In this document: piece by piece, positions 12,716 to 26,647 of the stretch
Layout: each line of letters starts with the position of its first letter
How positions within the stretch are numbered: position 1 is the first letter of the stretch
Assembly: GCA_020746105.1 (NCBI GenBank)
Contig: CM036622.1
Location: 37,983,477 to 38,047,476, forward strand
DNA length: 64,000 bases
Reading direction: 5' to 3'
Source of the DNA: Trogon surrucura
Lineage: Eukaryota > Chordata > Aves > Trogoniformes > Trogonidae
Notes under the pieces: generated by a model
Database searches by the model: none
What the model was told of the DNA's origin: nothing
What the model saw: the letters and a program-made list of their open reading frames with translations, nothing else
Position numbers and translations under genes: made by a program

Positions 12716-15539
12716 TAGAATTCTTCTCCTCTGTGAACTAAAGGACACCCGCCTGTTGTTCCGTCATTTAAGAGCAACAGGTGTATGTCAGACTGATACG
12801 CAAATTATTCTTTCTAACCCTCTCAATTTATGGAATCACTTTGAAAGGAAGGAGGGGGCAACATTTTCATCGTGAGCAATAAAGGGGTTCCACGAAGAAT
12901 TAAATTTTGCATGTTTTCCCCTTGCTGGATGAATTTTCTCTGTGGTGTTTTTTATGTCCAGGGGTTCCTATTTATTCATGCTACCAATTTGTAAGCTGCA
13001 AATTATACCATATATGCGCACAAGTGATATTTGCACCCCCCATTTCTCAACACTATATGCACATGCTTACGTTTGCAATGGCCCTTGCACATATACTGCT
13101 GGTGTTGCATCTGCTGGTCTGTACTCCTCCACCCTTGGAAAGAGAAGAGACGCTACTAAAGCTCATGCTCTGCAAGTATTTTGTCCTTATTTCGTGTCTA
13201 CTGTTAAATAGTGGTCAGAGTTTACAACAGCGTCCCCAATAGGAAAAGAATCAGTCACTGACTTCAGTGTCCCTTTTGGTCACCACATGACGGAGGTGAA
13301 CAAAAGCACAGGAGTTATTTAGCCCTGAGCATATTGCAACTTCTATAAAAGCTACTTACACCAAACTTTTCTTTAGTGAAGACCTGGTAAAACAAAGAGT
13401 GTGTTTTTCTTTATAATAAACTGCTTCTTCTTGTTTCTGAACCATGAAATATGGATATTTTAGTTTGTGATTTTAGCGACGGTTGCTGCTGCTATATGCT
13501 GTTTGTATGTCAAAATCACTCAGGGCGATTTGGGGCTTTTGTTTCCCCCGATTTCATGAGCCATTTAATGTGGTAACCAATTCAATATTTCTAGGAAGCT
13601 TACAGCCTGGTTTTCAGACTTGGGAATGGGGATACAAATGCCAGATACATTACATAAGGTTGTATATCACCTAAACCGTGAATACAGTGTCATATGTATA
13701 GACTCTGCCAGCTGCTGACTTGTTTTCACTGTTCACTACACATTTGGTCTGAATGAGACAGTCTCATTACTTTATGTTTACAAGGCTCTCTTCTGCAGCA
13801 GGTTGAAGTCAAGGACATAAAAAAGAAAAATGTAGTACCTCACTTTGATTTGGACATATTGGAGATTGCTTTAAAGAGAAGCTCATTCTCTGTGCGTAAA
13901 AATGCAGACTGAATTCGGTTTTACTTTGTACGTAACCAAGTTTTAATACTGCTTTTATATTTTAGTACACAAAAGAGATGTAGAAGAGCAGGTCTTATGC
14001 AAAATTCATTACAAATCTTCAAAACAGGTTTGATATGGCCAGTGACAAATGATGTCCCATAAAGCATTGTATGACTATTTTTAACATAGCTCTCATACAT
14101 AATTTCTCCTTCATTGATTGCCCAGCAATATGAACATGTTGAAATACAAGGCATTATAAATGATAGGCTTTCATATCTCCACTTAATCGTTGCAGGACCC
14201 ATACTCACTTGGCTTCAGATGAGAAGCAAATAAAAACAAGTGATGTTGACAACTGGAATTATCCCAGCAGCTTAGCTCTAGCCATCTATTTGTATTAACT
14301 ACTGCTGCATATACATGGTGACAGGTTACTAATTCGAAAGATCCCAAGCATTTCACTTGCCTCACCTTCTTCATCCTTGCTTTCCTTTTACTGGAAAGTA
14401 ATTTCCCTTTTTGTTGAGATCCTGCAGGTTGACCCCTCCCCACAGCAACAGCATCATCAGTCATTGTGGATTCTACCCCCCAAGTCTAGTATTCTCACAA
14501 TGCTTTTTTTCTTTCTGTGGGGTGGGGTGGTTTTTTGGCGTTTTTGTTTGTTGGGTTTTTTAAAGCCAAAATTCCATTTCTCCATCACTTTCATAACAGC
14601 TCAACTTTCTCTTACCTCCTACCTCAAGTTGTTTACTTCTACACCCTTCTCGTTTTTCATCCACTACCTCCACTGTTGCCCTTCAGAGTAAGATAGATGG
14701 TAAAAGGCCTGAGCATCAGCATGTGTTGGCTTTCATTCCCAGTTTTGCCCACTCACTTTTTGCATCACAGGATTATCCGGGATGGGAACAAAAGCTAGGA
14801 TCCAGCTACCCCAGACTCTGAGCAGCTGGACTAAAGGCAGGAACACCCAAATCCACTTGCAGGCACCATGCTGCAGCACTGAGCGCAGGCTGAGCATTGA
14901 GATCCCACTCTGCATGCGGGGCCATTGCTGATCCCAGCCCCGTACACGTGGGGATGGGGAAGGAGTGAAAGTAGAATGGATAGCAAGGAGAATAGCAAGT
15001 ACTTCTCCCAGAAAAACTTGAGGTCCCCTTCCCGGATTCAGGTAACGTGTCTGCACAGCCTACAGTGAGGCTTTGCCGCTGCTTTGGCTGTGTGCGAGGG
15101 CTGGAGTTCACCGTCCTTTGGGCCTGTGCTAGTTGTGTTGCCAGCATTTGTTTCACCTTCTATAAAATGGAACAGCCCCACAGAGGATGCTGTGAGCCTT
15201 AGGGAAATTAGTCACTTTTGAGATCCCGGGTGGAAAGTCTAAGAACTTGGTGTCAGCTCTGGTTTTACTTCATATTTTGCACCTACGTTTTTATCTGCAA
15301 TCACTGCCATGGCCATCCTGTTTGTGGACACTGGGAAGCATCTCTTCGACCTTCCCGGCTATTTGCATTGCAAGGGCGTATTAGAAAATATTGCTTCTTG
15401 CTAACCCAAGCATTCGACGCGATCCCCCAACCCCCCGAAATGACTCAAGAGGATCCAAATCTCCTCTCCGCTGCGCAAACAGAGGCTGCGAGCAAGGACG
15501 TGCAGGATGCTCGCATCCACCGACCCTCACAGTACGCGG

Positions 15540-16350
15540 AGTCGGAGCTGTCAGGACACAGCCACGCTCCGGGGGGAAAAGGCTGCTGCGCAGGACGAAC
15601 CTCGGGCGGCGGGGCCGGGGCACAGCGCCCGGGCCCACCGCGGGCGCCGGGCCGGGCGGGCTGCCGCAGACAGCAGGCAGGGCACCGCTCCCTCCGCTGC
15701 CGCTCGCAGGAGCCGCCCCGGCCTTCGACGTCCCCGCCACCGCCCCTGTCCCAGTCCCTCTCCCCGCCTCCGTCCCGTTCCCCGCCTCCACCCCCCGCAC
15801 CCGTCCCCGGGGCCGAGCCGGGGCGGGCAAGTCCCGCCCCGCGGGGGGCGGGCGCGGCGGGTGCCGGCCGGAGGGCTGTGCGGCGGTCGGCGGAGGATCC
15901 CGCCCGCAGGGGGAGCGGGCGGGCTCGGCGGGGCACTGGGGCGCGTCTGCTGCGCCCGCCCAGCCGCTCCGCGTATTCCTGCCGCCCGGGCCCGCCCCGG
16001 ACTCGCCCTTAACGCCCTCGGCCCCACCAGCGCCCGCGCTGAGAAACTTCGCCGGAGTCGCGGGGCGAGAGCAGCCTCTGTCCCTGCCGCTGCCGGCCCG
16101 GGAGGGCCTGAGGTGGGGAGGGCGAGAGCGGCGGCCGCCCTGAAGGGCCGCTCGTCGCCGTCCTGCGGGGCTGGGGCCGCGTCGGGAGGAACGGCCTGAG
16201 GCGGGCGGGGAGCGCCAGTCGGGGGCCAGGGCTCCGACTGCGGCCCCGGCGGAGGGGGGTGGCGGCCGGGCCGGGCAGCGGCGCCGGGCCGGGCAGGGCT
16301 CCCTGGGGAGACCCGCGGCGGATGCGGGGCTTGAGGTGGTGAACACCTTC
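15540..16350 (+). promoter_or_regulatory. CpG island, probable PTER promoter and first exon
   Basis: Abrupt change from AT-rich flanks to very GC-rich, CpG-dense sequence, with many GGGCGG/CCGCCC Sp1-type boxes and G-runs able to form quadruplexes. It is the only CpG island upstream of the PTER coding exons, which start about 11.6 kb further on in the + direction. No TATA box or clear first-exon donor was found, so TSS and exon limits are undefined. Long open frames here on both strands reflect the low stop frequency of GC-rich DNA, not proteins. Confidence 0.7.
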
Positions 16351-19300
16351 TCCTCCCTGGAAAAGCGGTTCACGGGATCGAGTGGCTGTTGTCAGCAGAG
16401 TAACCCCCGAGCTCGGGCGGGCTTCGCTGTGGGAGTGCAGCGACGCTGCTATTATTAGTGCTGGTATTTAATATTTGCACAGTCATAACACGTTAAATAT
16501 TGGAACTGTGTCCTCTCTAGTATTCCTCTTCTGTCAGCCCCTGAAGGTGGCTCTGTGGAGGAAGGAATGCCTCAATCCAAGACTGGGACCTTCAAAGCCT
16601 GCCATCAGCTGCCTCTCCATCTGGAAGCACCCACAGCCCTCCCCAGGATGCTTCCAGGGTTGCTGAAGCTTAACGAGGCTCCAGAGCAAAGCTCCAGACT
16701 TGCCTGTGAGCTTTGTTGGGATCCATACACCACATATTTTCTCTGTGGCCTGAGGTGTGGTGCCCTTTACAAGACACAGCCGTGGCAGTCGCTCTACTTT
16801 CTCCTCTGGTTGCACCAGTTTGGCAAGCTGTGGAGAGGACTGCTGGTTCTGACTGAGGGAGGTTCAGGTTCCCTCTGCCATGTGTGCTTCAGCCAAGCCA
16901 TTGCACAACAGTGGGTGGCTTTATGTGTCTGGCAACCCCTCTGCAGCACGTCTTGTGGTGAGCTTGGTCCCAGGTTGAAGCATACGGGTCCTGCTGGTGA
17001 GGAACTCAGTGAGCACCTTTTGGCCTAGCAAGTGCATGAATGTATATATGATGTTCAAGAAGCTTGTAGGTGTAATTCTGTTTTGTTAGGCCTGTCTGCT
17101 AAGGATGGTGTCTTCTGTATGCTAGAAGCTTGTGATAACTCTTGAATGAAACAGATTTTTTAGCCAGAGGTCACTTGCTTTTGGAAAATTGTGTTTTGCT
17201 TGTCTGGGATTCCCCTGTGCTTTATACTGCATACATTATTTGACAACCTCTGTCGTAATATCTTCTGTAGCATTTAAAGGTTGTTGCCTTCTTTCTGCTG
17301 GGGGCTGTGTTTCAGTGATGGGTGAAGCGATGCTTCTAATAGTTTTATATCATTTTGTCAGGTACTTTGGGATTGCTGTATGAAAGACTACATAAGTGTC
17401 ATTTATTATTATGAATGCCTCCGATATTTTTGGAATTTAACAGACGTAATATTTGCATCGTGTCATCATCATCACATTCATTTTTGTAGCTATAATCAAA
17501 GGTGGCAACAATGGCATTCAGATATTTAATTACATTTCATATAGGTGACCAGTGCTAACGTGCTAAATTAGCATGTGGTGGAACAGGAACAAGTGTCACT
17601 GCTTCCCTCTGCGGGTAGGGAGCCGTCAGTTTGCTCTTCATCTATAAAGATCAGTATATAGTGAAGCGTATGGCACCAATGAGTTCTGTGCTTAAAGGAC
17701 TATTTCTCTGAACATTCTGTGGATTTTATTTCTTATTTCACTTGATGTAGATGCAAAATATTTTTCCATCTTTCAAAACTTGAAATATTGGACAAGGTTC
17801 ATTTTTTTACTAAGCTGAGACCAAGACGTCTTAAGGTTTCCTGCACGCAGTGAAAGGAGACTTCTGCATGCATCAGACCAGCCACTTGTCTGGTAGGGAG
17901 AGGATTAGAAATCCATCTAGGTTGTGAAAATTTAAAGTTCAAGTCTCTGGTTTGATTCAGACCAGTTTTGTGCCTAGGTCTTCTGTATTTCTGAGGAATA
18001 TACAAGCCATTGCATTACAAGCTGTATTGGAAGGGAAAGGGAGTGTCGTGTTTCCCTAGCTCTAAAAAGAAATGTCATCTTTTTCTCAAAACTGCTAGGG
18101 TAGATTTTCTACTTTAATGTCATTTTCTGATCACAAATTAAATAGCTTCCTCAGAATTTTCTAAGCAGTGGCCATGTCTGTGGTCTGATAGTAATATGTA
18201 TGTGGATAATAATCCAAGAAAGGCATTTTATCCTCGCAGTGCCTGGGATATATTTCAGAAGTATTTATCTACCTGGATAATAAGAAGGTAAAAACAAAGG
18301 TGACTGCCACCACCACCATCTCTTATATCACAATTTTAACTTGAGTTTTTCACTCAGATCTCAGAAGCATGTAGGATCACTCAAAGATACTCTGAAACAT
18401 TAGTTTTGCATGGAGCCAAAGTTATGGTTTTTTTCCTGAAGTAACTTCTGTGCAGGAGGGAGGACCAAAGAAGAATGGTATGTTACCTGCTGAGGTACTG
18501 TCTCTTTTTCTGCTCTTGTAGGATCTCATCTCTTACCTCAAAATGCAGAAGGAGAATTGTTTTGTCCCACAGTTGTCTTTGCCCTGTCTGGAGTCACTGT
18601 AGTGAGGACTGGTCACCAAATGAAAGGAATTTTAGTCTGTCTTTGCTCTCATTTGTGTACTTTCTGGCAGATGGATCATTTTCAAGTGGGTATGGAAGCA
18701 TTCAACTGGTCTTACTGCTCAAACTTGTGGGTTGCAAATGTCATTGCAGGACTTGGTTCTTTGTTACTCGCTTTAGACTGGGTAGCAAGGATTTTTAAAA
18801 AAAACCCAGGTAATTAATAGTTTCCAGGACAAAGGTACCAAGTTTGTATCTTCTTTCAGAATACTGTGATATGGCATTCTATGATACAAAATGAGTGGCA
18901 AGGTTCTGTGTCCAGTTCTTGTTAAGACTGAAGATTCAGCAATACCTGGAAAGAAAGCAGAAGGGTATGCAGGATATGCTGACATTCTTATGAGCTTGTT
19001 TGCGTTCGTTGTTCTGGCTGTGCCGTGGTTGTACCCAGCCGAGGGTAAGGACTTAAAACAGCAGGAGTTGTACAAGCAAGAGGTCATTGACTTTGACCAC
19101 TGACGACGCGTGCAGACTTTGTAAAGGCAGTCTCTTAAGTTACTCTCAGTTACACTCATCAGCTTTAAGCTTTCCCTTGGGACACGTTTTCTTGTGGGGG
19201 CTAGTTTCTTGTTAGAGCAGAAATGAACCTTGAAAAGGGCGTATGGCTTCCATTTCCTGACACAGCCGTAGAGAACAGTCACAGTGGAAAATGTGAAGGC

Positions 19301-21228
19301 TTTTCTGAGGGGTTTTTTTCATGTTTGGTTTTTTTTTTCCAGTGGGTCTTTAGACTGGTTGCAAGTTTTAGGATACAGTTGTTTGCAGTAGTGGGCAACT
19401 GAATTTAGTTCTGTGCATCTAAGCCCATCATGCAGTGGTGAAGAAAATGGTTTTCTGAAGTCTCTGTTTATCCCAGTTGCTGCGGTCTGTGATCTTGAAT
19501 AAGGCACTGAGCCCCATCTGCACGTTGTTTCCCACTGCACATGGCTTCACAAGTCTCAGTGAATCAGTGACTGGTACGTTTTGCCACAAACATGACCTTG
19601 GAGTTCATTCATCTGAACTTGTCTATCTGGTAATGTTCAGTATTGCTCAGGGGTAGCTCTTTCATTGCTTAGATTTGTGTGGTGAGAAGAGTGATGTTCG
19701 TTCTTTGGTGTCTTAGACCTCCATCCCTTTTCTCTTTATTTTTGTGTGTAAAGATCCACAGAGAGATTTGGTGTGGCTCTTGCTGGTGGTGCCGCACAAC
19801 TGAGTGATAATGCTCCATCCAGCGTGATTACTGGAATATTTGAGCTCATGTGAAAATGTTCAAGCACATATGACCTTAAGTAGAAAGAAAATCAATTAAA
19901 GTCGATGAGGATAACAATAAGAGCAGTTAAGAGTAGCTTATTTCAGATTTGCAATTGAGAGGGACTGAAGATGCGTTCCTGAAAAGCACGGACTTTTTTC
20001 CTATGTCTTCTTGTCCTAGCAAGAGAGAATGTGCTTGTAGCCCAGCCCCTGGGAGAAGCAAATATGATTTTGTTTAGGCCTAAGAATACAAATGTATATA
20101 TCAACATGCAGGACTTGGTCCATATTTGCATATAGCATAATGTGACTTCAGTTCTGATTTTTGGCCTAAAAACACCATTTGTGCATGTAAAATATAATTA
20201 ATGTAATGTTGGACCCTAGAGGAGAATTTTTATCTGACCTTTTATTGGGAGTAATTTTGGAAGCTGCCCAAAATGTAAAATCCCCTGAAGTTCTTCTAAA
20301 GGAGATGCTGATGAAAAAACACTTACGGGGATTTTGGTTTCAGATGTCTCTGAGGAAGAGAAACTTCACTGTGACTTTACTCAGAGAAGCCTAGATAGTA
20401 CTAGGTACTGTTACCTACACAGAAATAAAGTAGATAAAAGTCTGACTAATCTGTTCACAAAAGCTGAACTTTAACCAGATTGATAAAAAAATAAAAATAT
20501 AATTGTGCAAAGTAGTACTTCACATACTAAGTGGCTTAGACTCTGCCTCTGGGAAAAATCACTGTCCGTGTGCATACATGGTTACGTGCAGATCCCATGT
20601 GCTTGCTTTGATCCCAAAGATGTGGCCGTACTGTGAAATTGATAGGAGAGGCTGCTCTTTGTTCTGTTCAACTGTAAGGAAGGAACCTGTTTTATATGTT
20701 TCTGTCTCAAAGTTTAGCTAGAGCAAGAATGTAACCATCAAATCACGTGGAGCTGGGAGGTCTGTCTGTCTGCCACTAGCTGAGCAGCGGAGGGAATGCG
20801 CAGGGAGAATTTTCACTTACCCTTTCAGATGAACATTTAAAAGCTTTGCTTCTCACTTGCCCAGTTTCTCGTCCCAGAGCGTGCTTTTGGGAGGTTCTGA
20901 GAGCAGGGAATCAATATACTGGCCTTTCACGTACATGTGATAGTGTTTAAATTTCTCGCAAAATCTGAGTGACACTGCTTTTAGGTCATAGAACATTGCC
21001 AGTGCCACTCAAGCAACGTAACTACTGTGATGTGTGAACGTGCATATTTTGCTGGAACTTCTCTTTATTATTGTAGGATAAGGCTTGGCTAAAACTCTCC
21101 TGATTTTTTTTCATAGCACATATTGTAACTTTATATAAAGTCTGTCTTTCGGTATCCCTTCTTGCTTCTATAGTGTACAGGTTTTTTCTTTGCTCAAAGC
21201 ATGTAAAGAAAATCTAATGAAAAACAAT

Positions 21229-21331
21229 CATAGAATCATAGAATCACAGAATGTTAGGGATTGGAAGGGACCTTGAAGGATCATCAAGTTCAATCCCCCT
21301 GCCAGAGCAGGAATGCCTAGATTATGCTACA
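21229..21331 (-). mobile_element. CR1 fragment (short 3' end, - orientation)
   Basis: CATAGAAT/CACAGAAT octamers, then GTTAGGGATTGGAAGGGACC, ending at GATTATGCTACA. It is about 100 bp long and lies in the presumed PTER 5' UTR intron. Same subfamily markers as the copy at 1168-1541. Confidence 0.93.
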
Positions 21332-24239
21332 ATATTTAGCATTTCTTTTAGCTTGGCTTCTTAAGGAAATACATGTTTCTAAATGACTTGGCAGAGGTTG
21401 ATCATCGAAGGCCACAGCATAAACCCACTATTCTGAGTATCTTCAGAACAATGTTTTTCAGGAAAAAACGTGGCAAAGTAGGGATAGGTGATGCTTTTTT
21501 AATGTCCCCCAAGAGTTCTCTAGGTTTTGAATCTGTTGGCCAATTTCTGCACAGTTGAGAGATTACACATATCTGCAGTGGTAAGGTTCTTGCTTGCTGC
21601 TTGAAGCTATAGCCACCCAAAGATGCAAAGCTGCAGTTGTCCCATTAAGGGAAAAGCTGCCACATATACTTGTATGGGGTTAGGCAGGAGTTCTTGTAGG
21701 AGAGAGGCACTGTAAGGATTCCCCTCCTCTCTGAGAAGAGCCTTAGTCAAGGCGTGAAAAATCTCCTATGTCACATTGGTCCTTAGGTCACAAAGCCTTG
21801 CTTCACCGTTGCTCATGGAAGTACCAGCGTGCCCTTGGGCCCCTGGTACACTTCTGCACTAGGCAAGGGGTCGTACTATGGAAAACTGTCATGATACTTG
21901 GGTTTTTTTTAATTAACAGGGTCTGAAGGTAGTGGAAAAGCAAACCCCAGTGCTTCCTTTTTCTGAGTAAGCTTGAAGTTTAGCAAATCATGATCATCTC
22001 ATAGATCCAGTTTGGGAGAGGAAGACCAGGGTCACTTCTGACCACTGTCAGTTCTGAAGACAGGGAAGAGCAATTATGACTTTAATTAGGATAATCTGCA
22101 TTGCATTCAGGGAAGCATAATCTGCCATTTCTGCAGAAGAGACAGGAGTTAGCCGGGAACCTTGCAGTTTTTCATACTACTTTTACCCTATTTTCAGGTT
22201 TTGTTTCTTGGGCAAAACAGCCCAAAAAGCAAAATGAGATATGCATTACCTCATGTAGCACGGACAACTGGTGGTGCTGTGAGAGCGCCTGTGTAGGAGG
22301 GCAGCGTTGGAGGCTGTTGGATGCCGCTGCAGACACTGATGCCGAGGGAATTGCTAAATTATGGGTGAGCCTGTGTCTGTCCTGGAGCTGGTGCGAGGTC
22401 AGTCCTGCTGCAGGTCTTGCCCAGCCAGCTGTGGTGAGCTCTGCTCCACAGCCCATGTAGGTGAGCTTCCCTGATGCTGAGCAACAAAGCCATGCTTATT
22501 GAAACCTGTGTATCAGAGAGAGATGGGTTTCAGGCATGTTTGTCCTGTAATTAGGGCTCCTGAAGAAATTTTTGAAGAAGGTAAAGTAGATCTGTCGGGG
22601 AGGTTGGAAAACTTGCTTGTCTGCTGGGGAAGAGGAACAGCTGTGCTGAAGTATTGAGTTCCTTCCACCCCATAAGCTTCTGTTGAGCTGGCAGAAGCAT
22701 GGGGGAAGAAATAAAGTTCGTTTTTTAAATTCTTCCTGACACAGTCTACTCGTGTTCTCTTACCCCCTGCCTCTCCTCTTCCTGTGGCTTTCTTTTTCCC
22801 TTGTCACAGAATGGTTACATGTGGGGAATGGTGAGATAACACAGCATAGACTAGGTAATAGTAATTTACTACAGATGTGTCATATATTTCTAATTTGGGG
22901 GTTTACCGTGTGGAGGTTGCTCACAGTAGAGTTGAATGCTCAAAGCATTTCCATCATCTATAAATACATGTTGAACCTGCACTATGTCACATTTCCTAGG
23001 ACTCTATGGTTATAAGGACCCAGTTACCATGCAGCCAGAACAGCCCTCGTTTCTCAAATGGCAGTTGTGTTTAACTTCTGAATATAATAAATACCTATTG
23101 AGCCATTCTTTTCGCTTTTTTTTTTTTTTTAAATTTTGTGTCACAGCAATCTGGATTTAGCGTTGCTGTGCTCTCATATTGTAATGTAATGGCAATAAAA
23201 TGGTTCTCATACAAGTCTAGAGAGAATCTGTGCTAATACCATTAAAATGTGCTTACTGAATCAAAACAAATGCGGCGTTAGCATATGGAAACTATGTTTA
23301 TGCGATTATAACGTTTCAGCAATATGAGATTACTGTAGGAAGCAACTAATCCAAACCTACGGAGACTTCCCATTATGAGATTATTAAAATGACACAATGA
23401 CTGAAGTGCAAGTTTCAGATGGGAAAAGCAGAAACACAAATCTTGTCATCAGTATTCAGGCAAAACATCTATTGAATTCAGTAGAGTTTTTCAGGGATGC
23501 AGTACCATGACCTTTTCAGCAGCGAGTCTTTTTTCTCTTAATACCTCTAGGAAAAATATTTACTCCACCAGTATTTAATAGGTGGCTAATGATGAGAGAC
23601 ATATTTTATGCACCATACAATTTGTGGTTATAAAGATTTGTCGTGAGTTTATTACGGCAATGTTAAGGCATTTTTTTTTCAAGGCTGTTGTGAAATAGTA
23701 CAAGTTTTGGTTATATCTTAAGGCAGTTCTCATTTCATTATTATCTGAATATGAAATGTCCAGGAAATGCCATTTATTTCTCCGTTTATACAGCGCCTGG
23801 AGCAGAGAAGCCTTGGTCTGTGCAGCAGCACCTTGGTGATGCCACAGCGTAAATTAGTGATTTCCAAACCCAAAATACCTCTTAATTGCCAGATCAGAGT
23901 CTACCTGTTTATCTTTTGTGATAGGAATCAGCACCTTTCCCTCTCCCCTCAGACTGGGCTAATATTCAGGAAATACAATTCACATGTCCTATATAGGACT
24001 GTCTAAAACATATTTGTCCTGTTTGGGATTGTTTCTTTGCTCCCTCTGTAGTCCATGAAGGGAGGCTGATACTATAGAAGTGACTTGTCCTGTCCTATTC
24101 CAGGTATTCAGACTGGGCTGCATGAGTTGCCTGTGGAATTGTCTTTCCATCTCCACTATGAAGATGGTCTAGGTGATTACTCTGTAGAAGACATACATCA
24201 TTTTAGATGGCTAAATTAGGGGATATGGATTCAGTCCTT

Positions 24240-24283
24240 GGTATATGAAAGAAGAAAGTTTGGTGTATGAAAGTAGAAAGTTC
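24240..24283. repeat. Imperfect 22-bp tandem duplication
   Basis: GGTATATGAAAGAAGAAAG plus TTT is followed by GGTGTATGAAAGTAGAAAG plus TTC; 19 of 22 positions agree. A further partial unit GATGAAAGTTC follows. Confidence 0.9.
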
Positions 24284-26647
24284 AGATGAAAGTTCTATTT
24301 AAGTTCTGAGCAGCAGTCCTTATTCCATGTAAGAGCTGTTTACACCTAAAATCAGTTTTTAAAGCCCTAATTAATTTCTCATTCCATCAGGTGAATCTTA
24401 TTGGGAATAATCTGTCATTGTAGCATAATCAAGGCGTGTTGTCTATGTAAATGACAGTAGGGAAGATACCAGGACATTGGTTTTAAAAATAATTCCAGTC
24501 ACAGGTTGTTGACTGTCTTTATTTGTCATAATTTTTTTATTAAAAGCAGTGAGTTTCTAAAACTGTGTTAGTAAGCAGGCACAGACATTAATATTAATCA
24601 TTTTTTTCATGCAGATAAAATTAGGCCTGCTTTAAATGCTGTTCATGTCAGTTTCTATTTTTGTAATGCTTCTTATATTTGTAAAAACTTGGCCTCAATC
24701 AAAAGGTTCAGTAGCAGGCATGGTTCTGTAAACTTTGTATGTGTGCAGTAATCTGAAATCTAGAGTCTGAAAGTCAATGGATTGGTATCTGCTACAAGAG
24801 AAACCTGGCACTGGAGCTGGTAAGTTTAGGTAAATCCTGGTGTTATAAACCACAAGGCAGCAGCCGCAGGCTGTAAGATCTCACACATGCAACCAGAGGT
24901 CTTGGCAGTGGGCAGGCCAAATTAATTGAGGGTAAGCTAAATTTACTGTGCTGGAGGGGAATTAGTGGGAACAAATGTTGAAAGTCAACTATTTATCAAT
25001 GTGGTAATCTGAAAGTGGGCAAAAAATCACACTCTGTTCCAGTGGCCTTTTTGAGTAGCGGCACTGTTAAATAACTAAAAAATGGAAGGGGAAGCTTGTT
25101 AAGGAAACAGCCTGTAATTGATTTGTGTCAAGTTTTGTCAAAAGAACTTTGAAACTTATATTTTAATTATATAACAAAATATTTGTGTAGGTTTGTTTCC
25201 CTGCCTTCATAAGTGGATTTGAAAATTGTCACTGAACGTGGAGAAAGAAAAGTGTGTCTCCAATGCAGAGAGTAGTTGTCACTCTTTATGCTCTCAGGGT
25301 TTTGCTGGGTGCTAGAGGGTAGATAACTAAAGCCAAAAAAAAAAAAAAGTGAGGGTGGCACAATTATCTTAGAATTATGTTGGTCTCTTTGCTGTGCATG
25401 TAAGAATGACTCAGGTTGCTGAACTTTCTCCAAACTAGTGGGTTGCTCTATAGAGCACCAACTTTTTTCAAGGATGGAATTAATGACTGGGTTGGACAAC
25501 TTAATTGAGTTGCAGCTAGCAGCAGCTTCTGACTAAGACAGGTATTTTGCTTTTGATTATTTGCTCAAGAATAATATTTTCTGAAATCAGGCGCTTCTTA
25601 ATTTATTTGGCAAAAAATAAATCATTATATTAATCAGCCAACAGTCTGTTCTATGAGAGTAATTATTTCTTCTGCCTTCTCAAACAAGTCAACACACTCA
25701 TCTAGAAATGAAATTCATAGAAGAACGGTTCTTCCTAAGTCTGCTTTTACACAAGGCAAGCAAACACAGGCGATCCTTTGTCTTTCTTATGGATGGCAAG
25801 GGTTTTGTATTCAAAGAACGGCCAGCGCTATAAACTTCTCCAGGCAGGCGATAATCGGCCTTTTGCAGGGGCCAGTTCACTTTCGTACATTGGTACTCTG
25901 ACAACGATCGCTGCCTGTGAGATGAAAGTATCCCCAAAGAGATCTCGACGTTCTTGTGCCCTTTGATATGTAGAGTTCAGTGCCCTTCAGATTTCAGTTT
26001 TTCTGTCATCCTGGTAGATTAACTTTAGCAGTTAAAAGGAAAATGTCCTCTGAGGGCTTCACCAGTAACAAACCCGTGTTTATGATATTATTCACTAAAA
26101 GGGAGATAGAAATGGGAAAGACCTCTCTCTTTAATCAATAATGCATGCTCTAGTTAGTCCTGTCCTCTGGACATGATTAAACATGTATTTTGTTTCATAA
26201 CCGATGATTTTGGTTGACTAGGGATTAAAACTACGTATCCTCAAGCCTTCGCAACTAGCATCGGGAAGATCGAACATGAACTGGGTAGTCAGCTGTGTTT
26301 AATGTTAATGTGGCACATAAATGAAAGAGACTACCCCCACTCCCAAAAGACAAAAAAAATATCCCAAAATCCCAGTGGGGGGAGCTGCAGATAATTCTAA
26401 CCTGCAATGAGTCAGGCCCAACTTGCGCAGGGCAGATGCCTTTGACATAAACCAACTGCAGTCAGTAGCCTCAGTGCATGTCTTTGTCACCGCTTATTTG
26501 AAGTCTTGAGAAATAACATTGTTTCGTTTGTGTTGAAGAAAAAAAGTCTCTCAGAGGCTGAGCCATATACATTGTTAAACTCTGGTTTTGACTGGCGGAA
26601 TATTTGGTCAATGAAGCTGATGGGAAAAGCACTCTGGCTTTCCTCCC

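Larger units (their letters stand above)
1..15539. other. Left intergenic region
   Basis: AT-rich DNA with the CR1 fragments, tail remnant and simple repeats listed separately. Open frames are short, mostly below 110 codons, and none shows a recognisable domain or codon pattern. The 172-codon frame at 12182-12700 runs through the CR1 copy in antisense and is not a gene. I see no RNA gene. Confidence 0.75.

Noticed and set aside
15218-16373. Several 160-330 codon frames on both strands near 15.2-16.4 kb
   Set aside because: They overlap each other in the CpG island and consist of Pro/Arg/Gly/Ala runs. No frame shows a domain.
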